From assembly GCA_030650395.1 (NCBI GenBank), contig JAUSDY010000076.1, positions 1 through 64,000 on the forward strand: a DNA stretch of 64,000 nucleotides, in the 5' to 3' direction. Under the pieces are notes generated by a model. The model ran no database searches and was not told the DNA's origin. It saw nothing but the letters and a program-made list of their open reading frames with translations. The stretch comes from Acidobacteriota bacterium (GTDB lineage Bacteria > Acidobacteriota > Vicinamibacteria > Vicinamibacterales > UBA2999). Numbering within the stretch: position 1 is the first letter of the stretch; every line of letters begins with the position of its first letter. Positions 1-10,831 of this stretch are shown one piece after another. The position numbers and the translations under genes are program-made.

Positions 1-412
1 GCCTCAGCCCGGCACCGTAGAGCAGCATGACCACCAGTCGCTCGGTCCCGGTGAGCTGCTTCAAGATCGCCCCGACCTCGTCACGACTGAGCACCACAGG
101 CAACCGATCGGGCGTCCGCGCCCGCACGACCGGCGGCACCGAGCCGACCTCGATCGACAGCACCTGTTTGTAGAGAAACAGCAGCGCGCTGAGCGCCTGA
201 TTCTGGGTCGACGCACTGACCCGGCGATCCACGGCGAGCCACGTGAGGAATTGGGAGATCTCGGACGCACCCATCTGGGCAGGGTGCGTCTTGCGGTGGA
301 AGACGATATACCGCCGAATCCAGCCGACGTACGCCTCCTCGGTTCGGCGACTGTAGTGACGGGTGCGGACGGCGTCACGCACACGATCCAAGAGCTTCGG
401 TTGGGGCGTCAT
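1..412 (-). CDS. intI: Integron-type tyrosine recombinase, N-terminal part (cut by window edge)
   Basis: This reading frame runs on the reverse strand to the left edge and is absent from the ORF track because its stop lies outside. The 137 visible residues match the core-binding SAM-like domain and start of the catalytic domain of integron integrases. Visible motifs are RTRHYSRRTEEAYVGWIRRY, the FLTWLAV and STQNQALSALLFLYK helices, and LPVVLSRDEVGAIL. It ends at LLYGAGLR, whose Arg is the first catalytic Arg of the family. The ATG at 412 was chosen because homologues start shortly before the LLDRVRDAVR segment; the frame is open further upstream, so a longer start is possible. The family recombines attC cassettes into attI. 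No cassette array is visible on the upstream side. Recognition is from the motifs; whether it is a true IntI (additional alpha-2 domain) cannot be seen here. Confidence 0.88.
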   Translation of the reverse strand, partial: MTPQPKLLDRVRDAVRTRHYSRRTEEAYVGWIRRYIVFHRKTHPAQMGASEISQFLTWLAVDRRVSASTQNQALSALLFLYKQVLSIEVGSVPPVVRARTPDRLPVVLSRDEVGAILKQLTGTERLVVMLLYGAGLR

Positions 413-801
413 GTGGCCGGGTCCAGCGAATTCCGTGCCAACGAGGTGCCCGCGCCCTTGGCCCGATCCCACCCGCCGTTCCGTGAGTCGGGCCGGGGGG
501 CGTGTGGAAGTTTTTGCGACCGAAGACTCGCTGGCGGCGATCATATACTTCGATCACCGTCGCCGCGTGACCTGAGAGCCGCGGCCGTCGGCTACGAAAG
601 GGGGGCGAGGACACATCCCGACCATTCTCGTCGACCGCATCGTCCGTCACGTCGCGACAACGAAGCTGAAAGAGTTCAGGGGCCGCGGCAAGCCGAGCTG
701 AACTGATCTGTATGACCGAATCCGTTCTGCCCCGGCTGGAACTCGATGGCGAACAGACAAGGGTCGTGCAGGAGCTGGGTCAGGGGCACCGACACGGTTC
801 C
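413..801. other. Intergenic stretch upstream of the integrase, no gene recognised
   Basis: About 390 bases between the integrase start and the metalloprotease stop. Short open frames exist on both strands, but none gives a recognisable protein; the plus-strand ORF at 251-706 is partly antisense to the integrase. An attI site would be expected next to a functional intI, but I could not identify a convincing core site or paired simple sites by eye. The base composition stays GC-rich, apart from a short AT-rich patch near 540-555. Confidence 0.5.
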
Positions 802-3387
<2,586 letters not shown>

Positions 3388-3415
3388 GATGCGGCCATCA
3401 TATCCAACTATGAAG

Positions 3416-3499
3416 AACCAATAACCAATTGCGAATATTGCGAATAACAAAAGGGGGCATCGCGACCCCTTTGTTATTGGTAATTCTCTATTGGTTATT
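3416..3499. terminator. Tandem-unit inverted repeat with GC-rich core, 3' end of PQQ dehydrogenase
   Basis: The left arm holds repeats of AACCAATA and GCGAATATT. The centre is AATAACAAAAGGGGG, loop, CCCCTTTGTTATT, and the right arm returns with TATTGGT and ATTGGTTATT. The TAA stop of the upstream-transcribed PQQ dehydrogenase lies inside the right arm. The core looks like an intrinsic terminator for that gene. It separates it from the metalloprotease gene on the same strand. Confidence 0.75.
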
Positions 3500-5651
3500 T
3501 CCCTGGTAGTGCGAAAGCCAGATACTCCCCCGAATAATTCCCGCCGCTGATCGCGACCACGATGTACTGCTTGCCGCCGGCGAGGTAGGTCATCGGCGAT
3601 CCGCTCTGCGGCGCGGGCATGTATACCGCTCCAACCTGATTGCCGGTTGCCTTGTCGTAACCGCGCAACATCGCACCCCGCGGATGCTCCGGCGTCGTCG
3701 TCACCTGCGGGTCGCCCATCACCACCAGCGTCTTCGTCGCCATCAGGCCGATGCCTGACGTTCCCGCCTGGCCGGTCTTGGGAATGGTCAGGCCCTTGAG
3801 CGCCGGATGGTTGCGCACGTTATCGGGCGTATCGCCATGAGCCACCTGCCACGCTATCTCGCCGCGATCGAGGTTCACCGCGGAGATGGTGCCGTACGGC
3901 GGCTTGAGAATCGTCAAGCCGTCAACCGCGAGCCCGCCGAAGAGTCCTGGCGGTGTGTTCGCGGCTGGCGCGGCGGCAGCTGGCGCGGCGGTCGCCGGTG
4001 CGGTCACGGCCGGACTCGCGCCTTGGGCGATCGCCGTTGCTCGCGCCGCCTCGATCTGCGCGATCGCTCGCGGTGAATCGGCTGCGCAGCAATCGCCGGG
4101 GCCGATCACCTCGCGGAACTCGCGGCCTTCGATTCCCGACATATGGCGGATGTCCGAGAAACCCTTCGGCGGCGGCGCCAGTGAACCCGCGGTGATGTTG
4201 ACCTGGTTGGCCTGCGCGAACACCGTGTGCGTCTCGGGGTCGTACGCCACGCCGGGCCAGTTGGTGCCGCCGATCGCGTTGCCCATGTTGATGGCGCCGA
4301 GCAGGCCGGTCATGTTGCCGAGTATCGGCGGGTTGTACATCCACGGCCCGACCTTGTAGCGCTTCATCTGCTCGATCGCCTGCGCGCGCAGCGCGGGCGT
4401 GAAGTCGATGAGGTCGTCGGGCAGCTTGAGGAAATTGCGCGAGTAGGCAGGCGGCTTGGTCGGGAACGGTTGCGTCGGGCTGGTCTTCTCGCCGGGCACA
4501 TCGCTTTGCGGCACCGGGCGCTCCTCGATCGGCCACACCGGCTGCCCTGTCACGCGATCGAACACGAACAGGAAGCCCTGCTTGCCCGGGACGGCCACGG
4601 CTTTGATCGGCTTGCCGTTCACCACGATGTCGGCGAGGATCGCGGCCGACGACATGTCGTAATTCCACAGCGGGTGGTGCACCAGCTGGAAATGCCACTT
4701 GCGCTGGCCCGTTTTCAGATCGACGCAGACGATGCTCTCGGCGAACAGGTTGTTGCCGGGCCGGTGGCCGCCGTAGTAATCCGACGTCGGCGTTTCCACG
4801 GGCAGGTAGACGAGCCCAAGCTCTTCATCGACCGTGATCTGCGTCCACACCCCGACGTTGCCGTTGACCGCCCACGACTCGCCTTCCCAGGTGTCGTTGC
4901 CGAACTCGCCCGGCCGCGGAATGGTGTTGAACGTCCACAGCAGTTTGCCGGTGCGCACGTCGAACGCCCGCACCAGGCCCTTGGTGTTGTTGTGCGTCTC
5001 GACCGTCGCGCCCTCGCGGAATGACGACCCGATGATGGCCACGTCCCTGACGATGGCCGGGGTCGCGTGGAGGCCGATCTCGCCGTCTTCGAGGTTGATC
5101 TGATCGCCGCGGCCCTTCACGGCACCGACCTTCAGGTCGACCGCTCCGCCGGTGCCGAAGCCGTTGATCATCGCGCCGTTCTTGGCGTTGAGCGCGACCA
5201 GCCGGTACCCGGTCGTGACGTAGAGGATGCGCTCGTCCCCTTTGCCGTCGGTCCAGTACGACACGCCGCGTCCAGACAACTGGCGCGGCGACACGCCGGC
5301 GCGCCGGCCTTCGCGAATGCTATGCGCCCAGATCAATTCGCCCGTCGCGCCATCGAGCGCGACCACCGACCGGCGCGTGCCGCCGGTGGTGTAAAGGACG
5401 CCGTTGATCGCAAGCGGCGTGCCTTCGAGCTTGTACTCGGGACGCGGCCCGAGCATGTCGGTCTTGAACCGCCACGCGATCTCGAGCTTGCCGAAGTTGC
5501 CGGCGTTGATCTGATCGAGCGGCGAGTACTTGGTGCCTTTGATGTCAGAGGTGTAGTGGCGCCAGTCGCCAGTGGCGGGCGCCTGGCCCGAGAGGATCGA
5601 GACCGAGAACAGCAACGCCGCGAGCCCGCACGCCAGCTTGATCTTTGACAT
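3495..5651 (-). CDS. PQQ-dependent (quinoprotein) dehydrogenase, periplasmic
   Basis: The product is 718 aa, starting at [22 protein letters not shown], a signal peptide. It is an eight-bladed beta-propeller with repeated PQQ-domain tryptophan-docking motifs (for example [20 protein letters not shown], and [10 protein letters not shown] further on). It belongs to the quinoprotein glucose-dehydrogenase-like branch and should oxidise a sugar or alcohol in the periplasm with pyrroloquinoline quinone; the true substrate is not visible. There is no CxxCH, so electrons must leave by a separate carrier. About 30 residues of Ala/Pro-rich linker (from [13 protein letters not shown]) follow an unusual GDCCAAD vicinal cysteine pair, near residues 510-580. 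The start at 5651 was preferred over the track's 5681 because it begins the signal peptide; TATCAT lies seven bases before it. The stop lies in a hairpin. Confidence 0.9.
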   Translation of the reverse strand: MSKIKLACGLAALLFSVSILSGQAPATGDWRHYTSDIKGTKYSPLDQINAGNFGKLEIAWRFKTDMLGPRPEYKLEGTPLAINGVLYTTGGTRRSVVALDGATGELIWAHSIREGRRAGVSPRQLSGRGVSYWTDGKGDERILYVTTGYRLVALNAKNGAMINGFGTGGAVDLKVGAVKGRGDQINLEDGEIGLHATPAIVRDVAIIGSSFREGATVETHNNTKGLVRAFDVRTGKLLWTFNTIPRPGEFGNDTWEGESWAVNGNVGVWTQITVDEELGLVYLPVETPTSDYYGGHRPGNNLFAESIVCVDLKTGQRKWHFQLVHHPLWNYDMSSAAILADIVVNGKPIKAVAVPGKQGFLFVFDRVTGQPVWPIEERPVPQSDVPGEKTSPTQPFPTKPPAYSRNFLKLPDDLIDFTPALRAQAIEQMKRYKVGPWMYNPPILGNMTGLLGAINMGNAIGGTNWPGVAYDPETHTVFAQANQVNITAGSLAPPPKGFSDIRHMSGIEGREFREVIGPGDCCAADSPRAIAQIEAARATAIAQGASPAVTAPATAAPAAAAPAANTPPGLFGGLAVDGLTILKPPYGTISAVNLDRGEIAWQVAHGDTPDNVRNHPALKGLTIPKTGQAGTSGIGLMATKTLVVMGDPQVTTTPEHPRGAMLRGYDKATGNQVGAVYMPAPQSGSPMTYLAGGKQYIVVAISGGNYSGEYLAFALPGK

Positions 5652-5811
5652 GGGCGGGATGATAACGCGACTACACCCCATTCCGACGAAATCAACAGGA
5701 GATCAGGAGACCAGGAAAAAACTATGCTCAGTTGTCCTCGGCGCGGATGAGCGACGGCCGCTCGGCGTCAGCTGGAGCGCGAGCGGAAGCCGGCGAGAGG
5801 AGGGGCCGACA

Positions 5812-6024
5812 CATCGCGCTGAGCCGTCGCGCAGAGAGGCATCGCCTGGCGTGAGCGTTCGAGCGAGGCGAAGCAAGCGACACCGTCAAATCGACTGGAG
5901 GCCACGCAGGCGTCTTGCGGTTCTGGCGTCCATCGCTAAGGCGCCTAATGCGCCGAAGGAGATTTGACCGCCGAGCGAGAGCGAACGCCGGGCGATGCCT
6001 CTCTGCGCGACGGCTCCGGCGACA
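5812..6024. repeat. Long imperfect inverted repeat (possible structured RNA or MITE-like element)
   Basis: The left arm begins AGCCGTCGCGCAGAGAGGCA at 5822 and the right arm ends with its perfect reverse complement at about 6015, giving about 24-25 uninterrupted pairs. Inner segments pair again: GTCAAATC (5885-5892) with GATTTGAC (5961-5968). The stretches between match imperfectly, with extra bases in the left arm. The loop (5893-5960) carries a small GGCGC/GCGCC hairpin. No other full copy was found in this window. Confidence 0.7.
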
Positions 6025-6038
6025 TGGAGGCACTGGAA

Positions 6039-6066
6039 GGACAAACCTAAAGGTTTGTCCCCACAG
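6039..6066. repeat. Family A palindrome (GACAAACC..GGTTTGTC), intergenic copy
   Basis: GGACAAACCTAAAGGTTTGT plus CC is a perfect 22-base palindrome followed by CCACAG. The same element occurs in frame inside several genes of this window (14199, 42014, 54694, 55739). It stands 24 bases past the korB stop and could also act as that gene's terminator stem. Confidence 0.85.
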
Positions 6067-6089
6067 CCTATCGGAACGTGGTTTCTTTT

Positions 6090-7145
6090 TTAGCGGAACT
6101 GCTGCTGAAGCTTCTGCAGAGCGTCGTTCCCCGGGCAGAGCTGGTCGTGCGGAATGCTCGTCAGCGGGCCAGGCACGGTCTCGTTCTGCGCGTGCACGTC
6201 CTGCGAATCGGGCGAGATGTAAAGCAGGCCCGTCATCACCTCGCCGCGGCGCTGATGGTCGCGGATCGCCGCATAGGCCGCATCGCGGTTGGTCGCGTCG
6301 TAGTCTTTCGCGACCTTGCGCAGCTTCACGGTACTGCCGTCGTGCAGCGTGACGTGTTGCACCGTGCCCTCGGGGTAGTCGGTCGTGATCGGGTCGCGAA
6401 GCGGAACGAAGTCCGCGTGCACCACTTCGACCGCGTGCTCGCGGGTGTACGCGTAGCTCTTGGTCGATCCCTCATGATCGTTGAAGGTCACACACGGCGA
6501 GATCACGTCCACGAACGCGAAGCCGCGGTGTGCGATGCCCGCCTGGATGATCGGCACGAGCTGGTTCTTGTCGCCCGAGAAGCTGCGCGCCACAAACGTG
6601 GCGCCGAGCGTCAGTGCGAGCAGGGCGCCGTCAATGGCCTGCATGGTGTTGGCCTCGCCCTTCTTGGCGGTTGAACCCGGATCCGCGGACGCCGAGAACT
6701 GACCCTTGGTCAAGCCGTAGACGCCGTTGTTCTCGAGCACGTACAACATGTTCACGTTGCGGCGGATCGCGTGGCACAACTGCCCGAGGCCGATCGACAG
6801 CGAGTCGCCGTCGCCCGACACGCCGATCATGATCAGGTCGCCGTTGGCCGCGTTGGCGCCGGTCGCCACCGCCGGCATCCGGCCGTGCACGCTGTTGAAG
6901 CCGTGCGCCTCGCGCAGGAAATACGCCGGCGTCTTCGACGAACAGCCGATGCCCGACAGCTTCGCCACCTTGTGCGGGGCGATGTTGAGCTCCCAGAAGG
7001 CGTGAATGATGGCGGCGGTGATCGAGTCGTGTCCGCAACCCGCGCAGAGCGTGGTGATCGCGCCTTCGTAATCGCGCCGGGTCAGGCCGAGCGTGTTCTT
7101 CTTGAGCGACGGATGGTGGACTTTCGGCTTCGCGATGTAGCTCAT
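6090..7145 (-). CDS. korB: 2-oxoacid:ferredoxin oxidoreductase, beta subunit
   Basis: The product is 351 aa and carries the thiamine pyrophosphate site of the two-subunit 2-oxoglutarate/pyruvate:ferredoxin oxidoreductase family. CAGCGHD near residue 34 contributes cluster cysteines, as does GIGCSSKTP, and GDGDSLSIG with NNGVYGLTKGQ forms the Mg/TPP motif. With the alpha subunit it converts a 2-oxoacid plus CoA to acyl-CoA, CO2 and reduced ferredoxin. Its start overlaps the alpha stop by four bases (ATGA), so the two are co-translated. The downstream C-terminal stretch (about residues 280-351) fits the KorB type. The substrate, 2-oxoglutarate rather than pyruvate, is a family-level guess. Confidence 0.92.
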   Translation of the reverse strand: MSYIAKPKVHHPSLKKNTLGLTRRDYEGAITTLCAGCGHDSITAAIIHAFWELNIAPHKVAKLSGIGCSSKTPAYFLREAHGFNSVHGRMPAVATGANAANGDLIMIGVSGDGDSLSIGLGQLCHAIRRNVNMLYVLENNGVYGLTKGQFSASADPGSTAKKGEANTMQAIDGALLALTLGATFVARSFSGDKNQLVPIIQAGIAHRGFAFVDVISPCVTFNDHEGSTKSYAYTREHAVEVVHADFVPLRDPITTDYPEGTVQHVTLHDGSTVKLRKVAKDYDATNRDAAYAAIRDHQRRGEVMTGLLYISPDSQDVHAQNETVPGPLTSIPHDQLCPGNDALQKLQQQFR

Positions 7146-8938
7146 GCCGCCTTCTCCAGCTTCGCCTTGACGCCGCTGATCACATGGTGCGCGCTCATCG
7201 GGAAGCCCGCGTAGTAGCGCACCGATTCCATCTTCTCGACATGCACGCCCGTCTCGAGCATCAGCATGCTGCGCAGCTGCGCGTCACGGTTCTGCTCGAC
7301 GATGAAGGTGACGTCGTGTTGCTCGAGGAACTGCCGCACTTCGTCTCCGAAGGGGAAGCCGCGCACGCGCATGTAGTTGAGCGCGATGCCGTCTTTGGCG
7401 AGCAAATCGAGCGCCTCGACACACGCGGCGTGACAGCCGCCAATCGTCAGCAGGCCCAGCTTGGCGCCGGGCGTGGTCTTGACCAGCGGCTGCGGCACCG
7501 CCCGCGTCGCGCCTTGAATCTTCCGCGCGATGCGGTCGAGCACTTCCTGGTACTCGTCGGCATCCTCGGTGTACCCGCCGAACTTGTTGTGACCCGAGCC
7601 CCGCGTGAAGTACGCGCCCTTCGGATGCACGCCCGGCAGCGAGCGTTGCGGAATACCGTCGCCATCCACATCGAGGTAACGATAGAAGCTCTTCGCCTTT
7701 TCGAGCTCGTCGGCCGACAGCACCTTGCCGCGGTCGGGCTGATACGAGTCGTCCCACGACAGCTTCGGGATCATCCAGTCGTTCATGCCGATGTCGAGGT
7801 CGCTGACGAGGAACACCGGCGTCTGGAAGCGCTCCGCCAGGTCGAACGCCTTGACCGCCATCTCGAAGGCCTCCGCCGGATCGGCCGGATAGAGGCAGAT
7901 GTGCCGCGTGTCGCCGTGCGACGCATAGGCGCACATCATCAGGTCGCCCTGTTGCGTGCGTGTCGGCATGCCGGTCGATGGGCCGGTGCGTTGCACGTCG
8001 ACGATCACCGCGGGCACCTCGGCGTAGTACGCCAGCCCGATGAACTCGTTCATCAGCGAGAGGCCGGGACCGGCCGTCGGCGTGAAGGCGCGCGCGCCGG
8101 CCCACGACGCGCCGACCACCATGCCAAGCGCCGCCAGCTCGTCTTCGGCTTGCAGGATCGCAAACTTCTTCTGCTTGGTCGCCGGGTCGCGGCGGTACTT
8201 CATGCAGAAGGTCTTGAACGCCTCCATCACCGACGTCGCCGGCGTGATCGGATACCACGCGCCGACCGTGGCGCCGGCGTAGACCGCGCCGAGCGCGGCG
8301 GCGGTGTTACCGTCGATCAGGATGCTGTCTTTGGTCGCATCCATCTTCTCGAGATGGATCGGCAGCGGGCATTGAAAGTTGGCGCGCACGTAGTCGAAGC
8401 CGAGCGCGATCGCCTTCTCGTTGGAGTCGAGCAGCGACTTCTTGGCGGCGTACTTCTCCTTGGTGAGGTTGGCGATGATCTCGGTGTCCATCCCAATCAA
8501 CCCGGCCAGCGCGCCCGCGTAGGCGATGTTCTTCATCAGGATGCGCTCGCGCACGCCCTTGAAAAGGGCGTTGCACATCTCGGCGAGCGGCACGGCGATG
8601 TAGGTGATGTCGGGGCGGCGCAGCTTGTCGTCGAGCGGCCACGACGAATCGAACATCAGGTAGCCGCCGGAGCGCACCTCGGCGACGTCCTTCGCGTAGG
8701 TCGCCGCGTTCAGCGCCACCATCAAGTCGAAGTGCGGCGTCCGCGCGGTGTAGCCGTTCTTGTTGACGCGGATCTCGTACCACGTCGGCAGGCCCTGGAT
8801 GTTCGACGGGAACACGTTCTTCCCCGTGACGGGCACACCCATGCGGAAGATCGCCTGCATGATCAGGCCATTGGCGCTCGCCGAACCCGTGCCATTGGCG
8901 GTGGCGATCTTGAACGCGAAATCATTCACTCTAGTCAT
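7142..8938 (-). CDS. korA: 2-oxoacid:ferredoxin oxidoreductase, fused gamma-alpha subunit
   Basis: The product is 598 aa. Residues 1-190 are the gamma domain (GTGSASANGLIMQAIFRMG at the front). From about residue 205 the alpha pyrimidine-binding domain follows (NTAAALGAVYAGATVGAWYP, TPTAGPGLSLMNEF, RTGPSTGMPTRTQQ), then the C-terminal transketolase-like region. This gamma-alpha fusion is the usual KorA architecture and partners KorB. It is translationally coupled to korB. Upstream lies the FAD/Fe-S oxidoreductase on the same strand, separated by an 80-base repeat-filled gap. A ferredoxin-linked oxoacid oxidase in an otherwise respiratory-looking gene set suggests a flexible TCA cycle; that is inference. 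Confidence 0.92.
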   Translation of the reverse strand: MTRVNDFAFKIATANGTGSASANGLIMQAIFRMGVPVTGKNVFPSNIQGLPTWYEIRVNKNGYTARTPHFDLMVALNAATYAKDVAEVRSGGYLMFDSSWPLDDKLRRPDITYIAVPLAEMCNALFKGVRERILMKNIAYAGALAGLIGMDTEIIANLTKEKYAAKKSLLDSNEKAIALGFDYVRANFQCPLPIHLEKMDATKDSILIDGNTAAALGAVYAGATVGAWYPITPATSVMEAFKTFCMKYRRDPATKQKKFAILQAEDELAALGMVVGASWAGARAFTPTAGPGLSLMNEFIGLAYYAEVPAVIVDVQRTGPSTGMPTRTQQGDLMMCAYASHGDTRHICLYPADPAEAFEMAVKAFDLAERFQTPVFLVSDLDIGMNDWMIPKLSWDDSYQPDRGKVLSADELEKAKSFYRYLDVDGDGIPQRSLPGVHPKGAYFTRGSGHNKFGGYTEDADEYQEVLDRIARKIQGATRAVPQPLVKTTPGAKLGLLTIGGCHAACVEALDLLAKDGIALNYMRVRGFPFGDEVRQFLEQHDVTFIVEQNRDAQLRSMLMLETGVHVEKMESVRYYAGFPMSAHHVISGVKAKLEKAA

Positions 8939-9018
8939 GTCGATCTCAGCGTGCAGGTATTCATGTCGATCTCAGCGGGGCTGTATTCATGTCGATCTCA
9001 GAAGTCAGATCTCGACGG
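8937..9018. repeat. Triplicate GTCGATCTCAG direct repeat with inverted partner
   Basis: CATGTCGATCTCAG occurs three times at intervals of about 27 and 24 bases, followed by CAGATCTCGACG, the inverse of the unit. The array fills the gap between the FAD oxidoreductase stop and the korA start. The same unit recurs at 48417-48562. It can fold as a hairpin behind the upstream gene. Confidence 0.8.
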
Positions 9019-10821
9019 TTATCTACCAACCGCCTCCAGTGGTATGAAGGCGGTACCAGCGTATGGCAGCTCCAGCACGAATTTGCGCATGTCCCACGCA
9101 TACGTCGGGCAGCGCTCCGCGCACAGGCCGCAGTGCAGGCAGATGTTTTCGTCTTTCACCATCAGCCGCCCGGTCTGCTTGAGCGGCCCCGACTGGAACA
9201 GCGGCTGATCGAGGTTCTCCGCCGGCGCCGTCAGGTGCTGCCGCAGATCAGGCTCGGTCGGCGCCTCCGGAACAATCGTGAGGCAGTCGACCGGGCAGAT
9301 GTCGATGCACGCGTCACATTCGATGCACAGCGAATCGGTGAAGTGCGTCTGCACGTCGCAATTGAGGCAGCGCTCGACTTCCGCGCGCGTCTGCTCGGCG
9401 GTGAAGCCCTCCTCCACTTCCACCGTCATCTTCGAGAAGCGCTCCGGCAGGTTGACGTGCTTCATCTTCTGCCGTTGCACCGGGTCGTAGTCGTTGCTGT
9501 ACGACCACTCGTGCAGGCCCATCTTCGTGCTGGTGAGCGAGAGGCGATGCGGCGGCCGCCCGGCGACGTTCAGGCCCTGGCAGAACAGATCGATCGAGAT
9601 CGCAGCCTGGTGCCCGTGCTCGACCGCCCAGATGATGTTCGCCGGACCAAACGCGGCGTCGCCGCCGAAGAACACGCCCGGGCGTGTCGACATGAACGTG
9701 GTCTTGTCGACCACTGGCATGTCCCACTTCTTGTCGAACTCGAGGCCGATGTCGCGCTCGATCCACGGGAACGCGTTCTCCTGGCCGATCGCGAGCACCA
9801 CCGAGTCGCACGGCAGGATGATGCGGCCGGCCGGCTCCTGCACCAGCTTGCCGTTGACCTCCTGCGAGGTGAACTGGTCGAACTCCATGCCGGTCAGCTT
9901 GCCGTTCTCGACGATGAAGCGGACCGGCGAGAGGTTCTCGAGAATGTCGACCTGCTCTTCTTCGGCGTCTTCGAGCTCCCACGGCGACGCCTTGAAGTAC
10001 TTCCGCGTCTTGCGCGAGATCACCTTCACGTCGGTGGCGCCGAGGCGTTTGGCGGAACGGCAGCAGTCCATCGCGGTGTTGCCGACGCCGATGATCAGGA
10101 CGCGCGTGCCGACGCTCGTGATGTGGCCGAAGTGGATCGACTCGAGCCACTCGATGCCAATGAAGATCTGATCGGTGTCGTGCCGCCCGGGAATCTCGAG
10201 CTCCTTGCCCTTGGGCGCGCCGCTGCCGACAAAGACCGCGTCGTAGTCCTTCGAATCGACCAGTGACTTGAGGCTCGAGACGGGCGTCTCGTACTTCATC
10301 TCGACGCCCATGTTCGTGATGTAGCCGATTTCTTCGTCGAGCACTTCTTCGGGAAGGCGGAAGGCGGGGATGTTGATGCGCATCAGGCCGCCCGGGCGCG
10401 GCCCTTTCTCGAAGATGGTGCACTGGTAGCCCAGCGGCATCAGGTCGTTCGCCACGGTGAGGGCGGACGGGCCTGCGCCGACGAGCGCCACCTTCTTTCC
10501 GTTCTTCTTCGCGGGGATCGCCGGCAGGCGATCGGTAATGTCGTCCTTCTGATCGGCGGCGACGCGCTTGAGGCGGCAGATCGCGACGGGCTTACCGTCG
10601 ATGCGCCCGCGCCGACAGGCCGGCTCGCAGGGGCGGTCGCAGGTGCGCCCGAGGATGCCGGGGAACACGTTCGACTCGCGGTTCAGGATGTAGGCATCGT
10701 CGAACCGGCCATTGGCGATCATGCGGATGTATTCCGGCACGTTGGTGTGCGCGGGGCACGCCCACTGGCAGTCGACGACCTTGTGGTAATAGTTCGGGTC
10801 CGAAGTATCCGTTCGGGACAT
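9019..10821 (-). CDS. FAD/NAD(P)-binding oxidoreductase with Fe-S domains (GltD/NfnL-like)
   Basis: The product is 600 aa. The N-terminal Fe-S domain shows CQWACPAHTNVPEYI and CDRPCEPACRRG. The FAD Rossmann motif is GAGPSALTVANDLMPLGY and the second nucleotide site is GVGNTAMDCCRSAKRLG. A C-terminal ferredoxin module has two clusters, CIECDACIDICPVDC and CLHCGLCAERCP. This is the layout of glutamate synthase small subunit and NADPH:ferredoxin oxidoreductases with an added 2[4Fe-4S] ferredoxin. Placed directly before korAB and read in the same direction, it most likely moves electrons between reduced ferredoxin from KorAB and NAD(P). No glutamate synthase large subunit is present, so a GOGAT role is unlikely. 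The direction of electron flow cannot be read from sequence. Confidence 0.9.
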   Translation of the reverse strand: MSRTDTSDPNYYHKVVDCQWACPAHTNVPEYIRMIANGRFDDAYILNRESNVFPGILGRTCDRPCEPACRRGRIDGKPVAICRLKRVAADQKDDITDRLPAIPAKKNGKKVALVGAGPSALTVANDLMPLGYQCTIFEKGPRPGGLMRINIPAFRLPEEVLDEEIGYITNMGVEMKYETPVSSLKSLVDSKDYDAVFVGSGAPKGKELEIPGRHDTDQIFIGIEWLESIHFGHITSVGTRVLIIGVGNTAMDCCRSAKRLGATDVKVISRKTRKYFKASPWELEDAEEEQVDILENLSPVRFIVENGKLTGMEFDQFTSQEVNGKLVQEPAGRIILPCDSVVLAIGQENAFPWIERDIGLEFDKKWDMPVVDKTTFMSTRPGVFFGGDAAFGPANIIWAVEHGHQAAISIDLFCQGLNVAGRPPHRLSLTSTKMGLHEWSYSNDYDPVQRQKMKHVNLPERFSKMTVEVEEGFTAEQTRAEVERCLNCDVQTHFTDSLCIECDACIDICPVDCLTIVPEAPTEPDLRQHLTAPAENLDQPLFQSGPLKQTGRLMVKDENICLHCGLCAERCPTYAWDMRKFVLELPYAGTAFIPLEAVGR

Positions 10822-10831
10822 TCTCCCGGAA

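Larger units (their letters stand above)
5652..6089. other. 438-bp intergenic region occupied by palindromic repeats
   Basis: No protein-coding gene is recognisable; the two ORFs in the track here are low-complexity Arg/Ala-rich shadows. The region holds a long imperfect inverted repeat (5812-6024) and a family A palindrome (6039-6066). Next to the PQQ start there is a short run of CAGGAGATCAGGAGACCAGG repeats. It separates korB (3' end) from the PQQ dehydrogenase start side; both flanking genes read leftwards. Confidence 0.6.

Noticed and set aside
413-801. attI site next to the integrase
   Set aside because: No convincing core site or paired simple sites could be recognised by eye.
3495-5651. 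GDCCAAD cysteine pair considered as a metal or Sec-related site
   Set aside because: It lies at the edge of an Ala/Pro linker, not at the PQQ site, and has no UGA or cluster motif.
7184-9208. 674-codon plus-strand ORF opposite korA
   Set aside because: Arg/His/Val-rich antisense shadow of a clear oxidoreductase gene; long antisense frames are common at this GC content.
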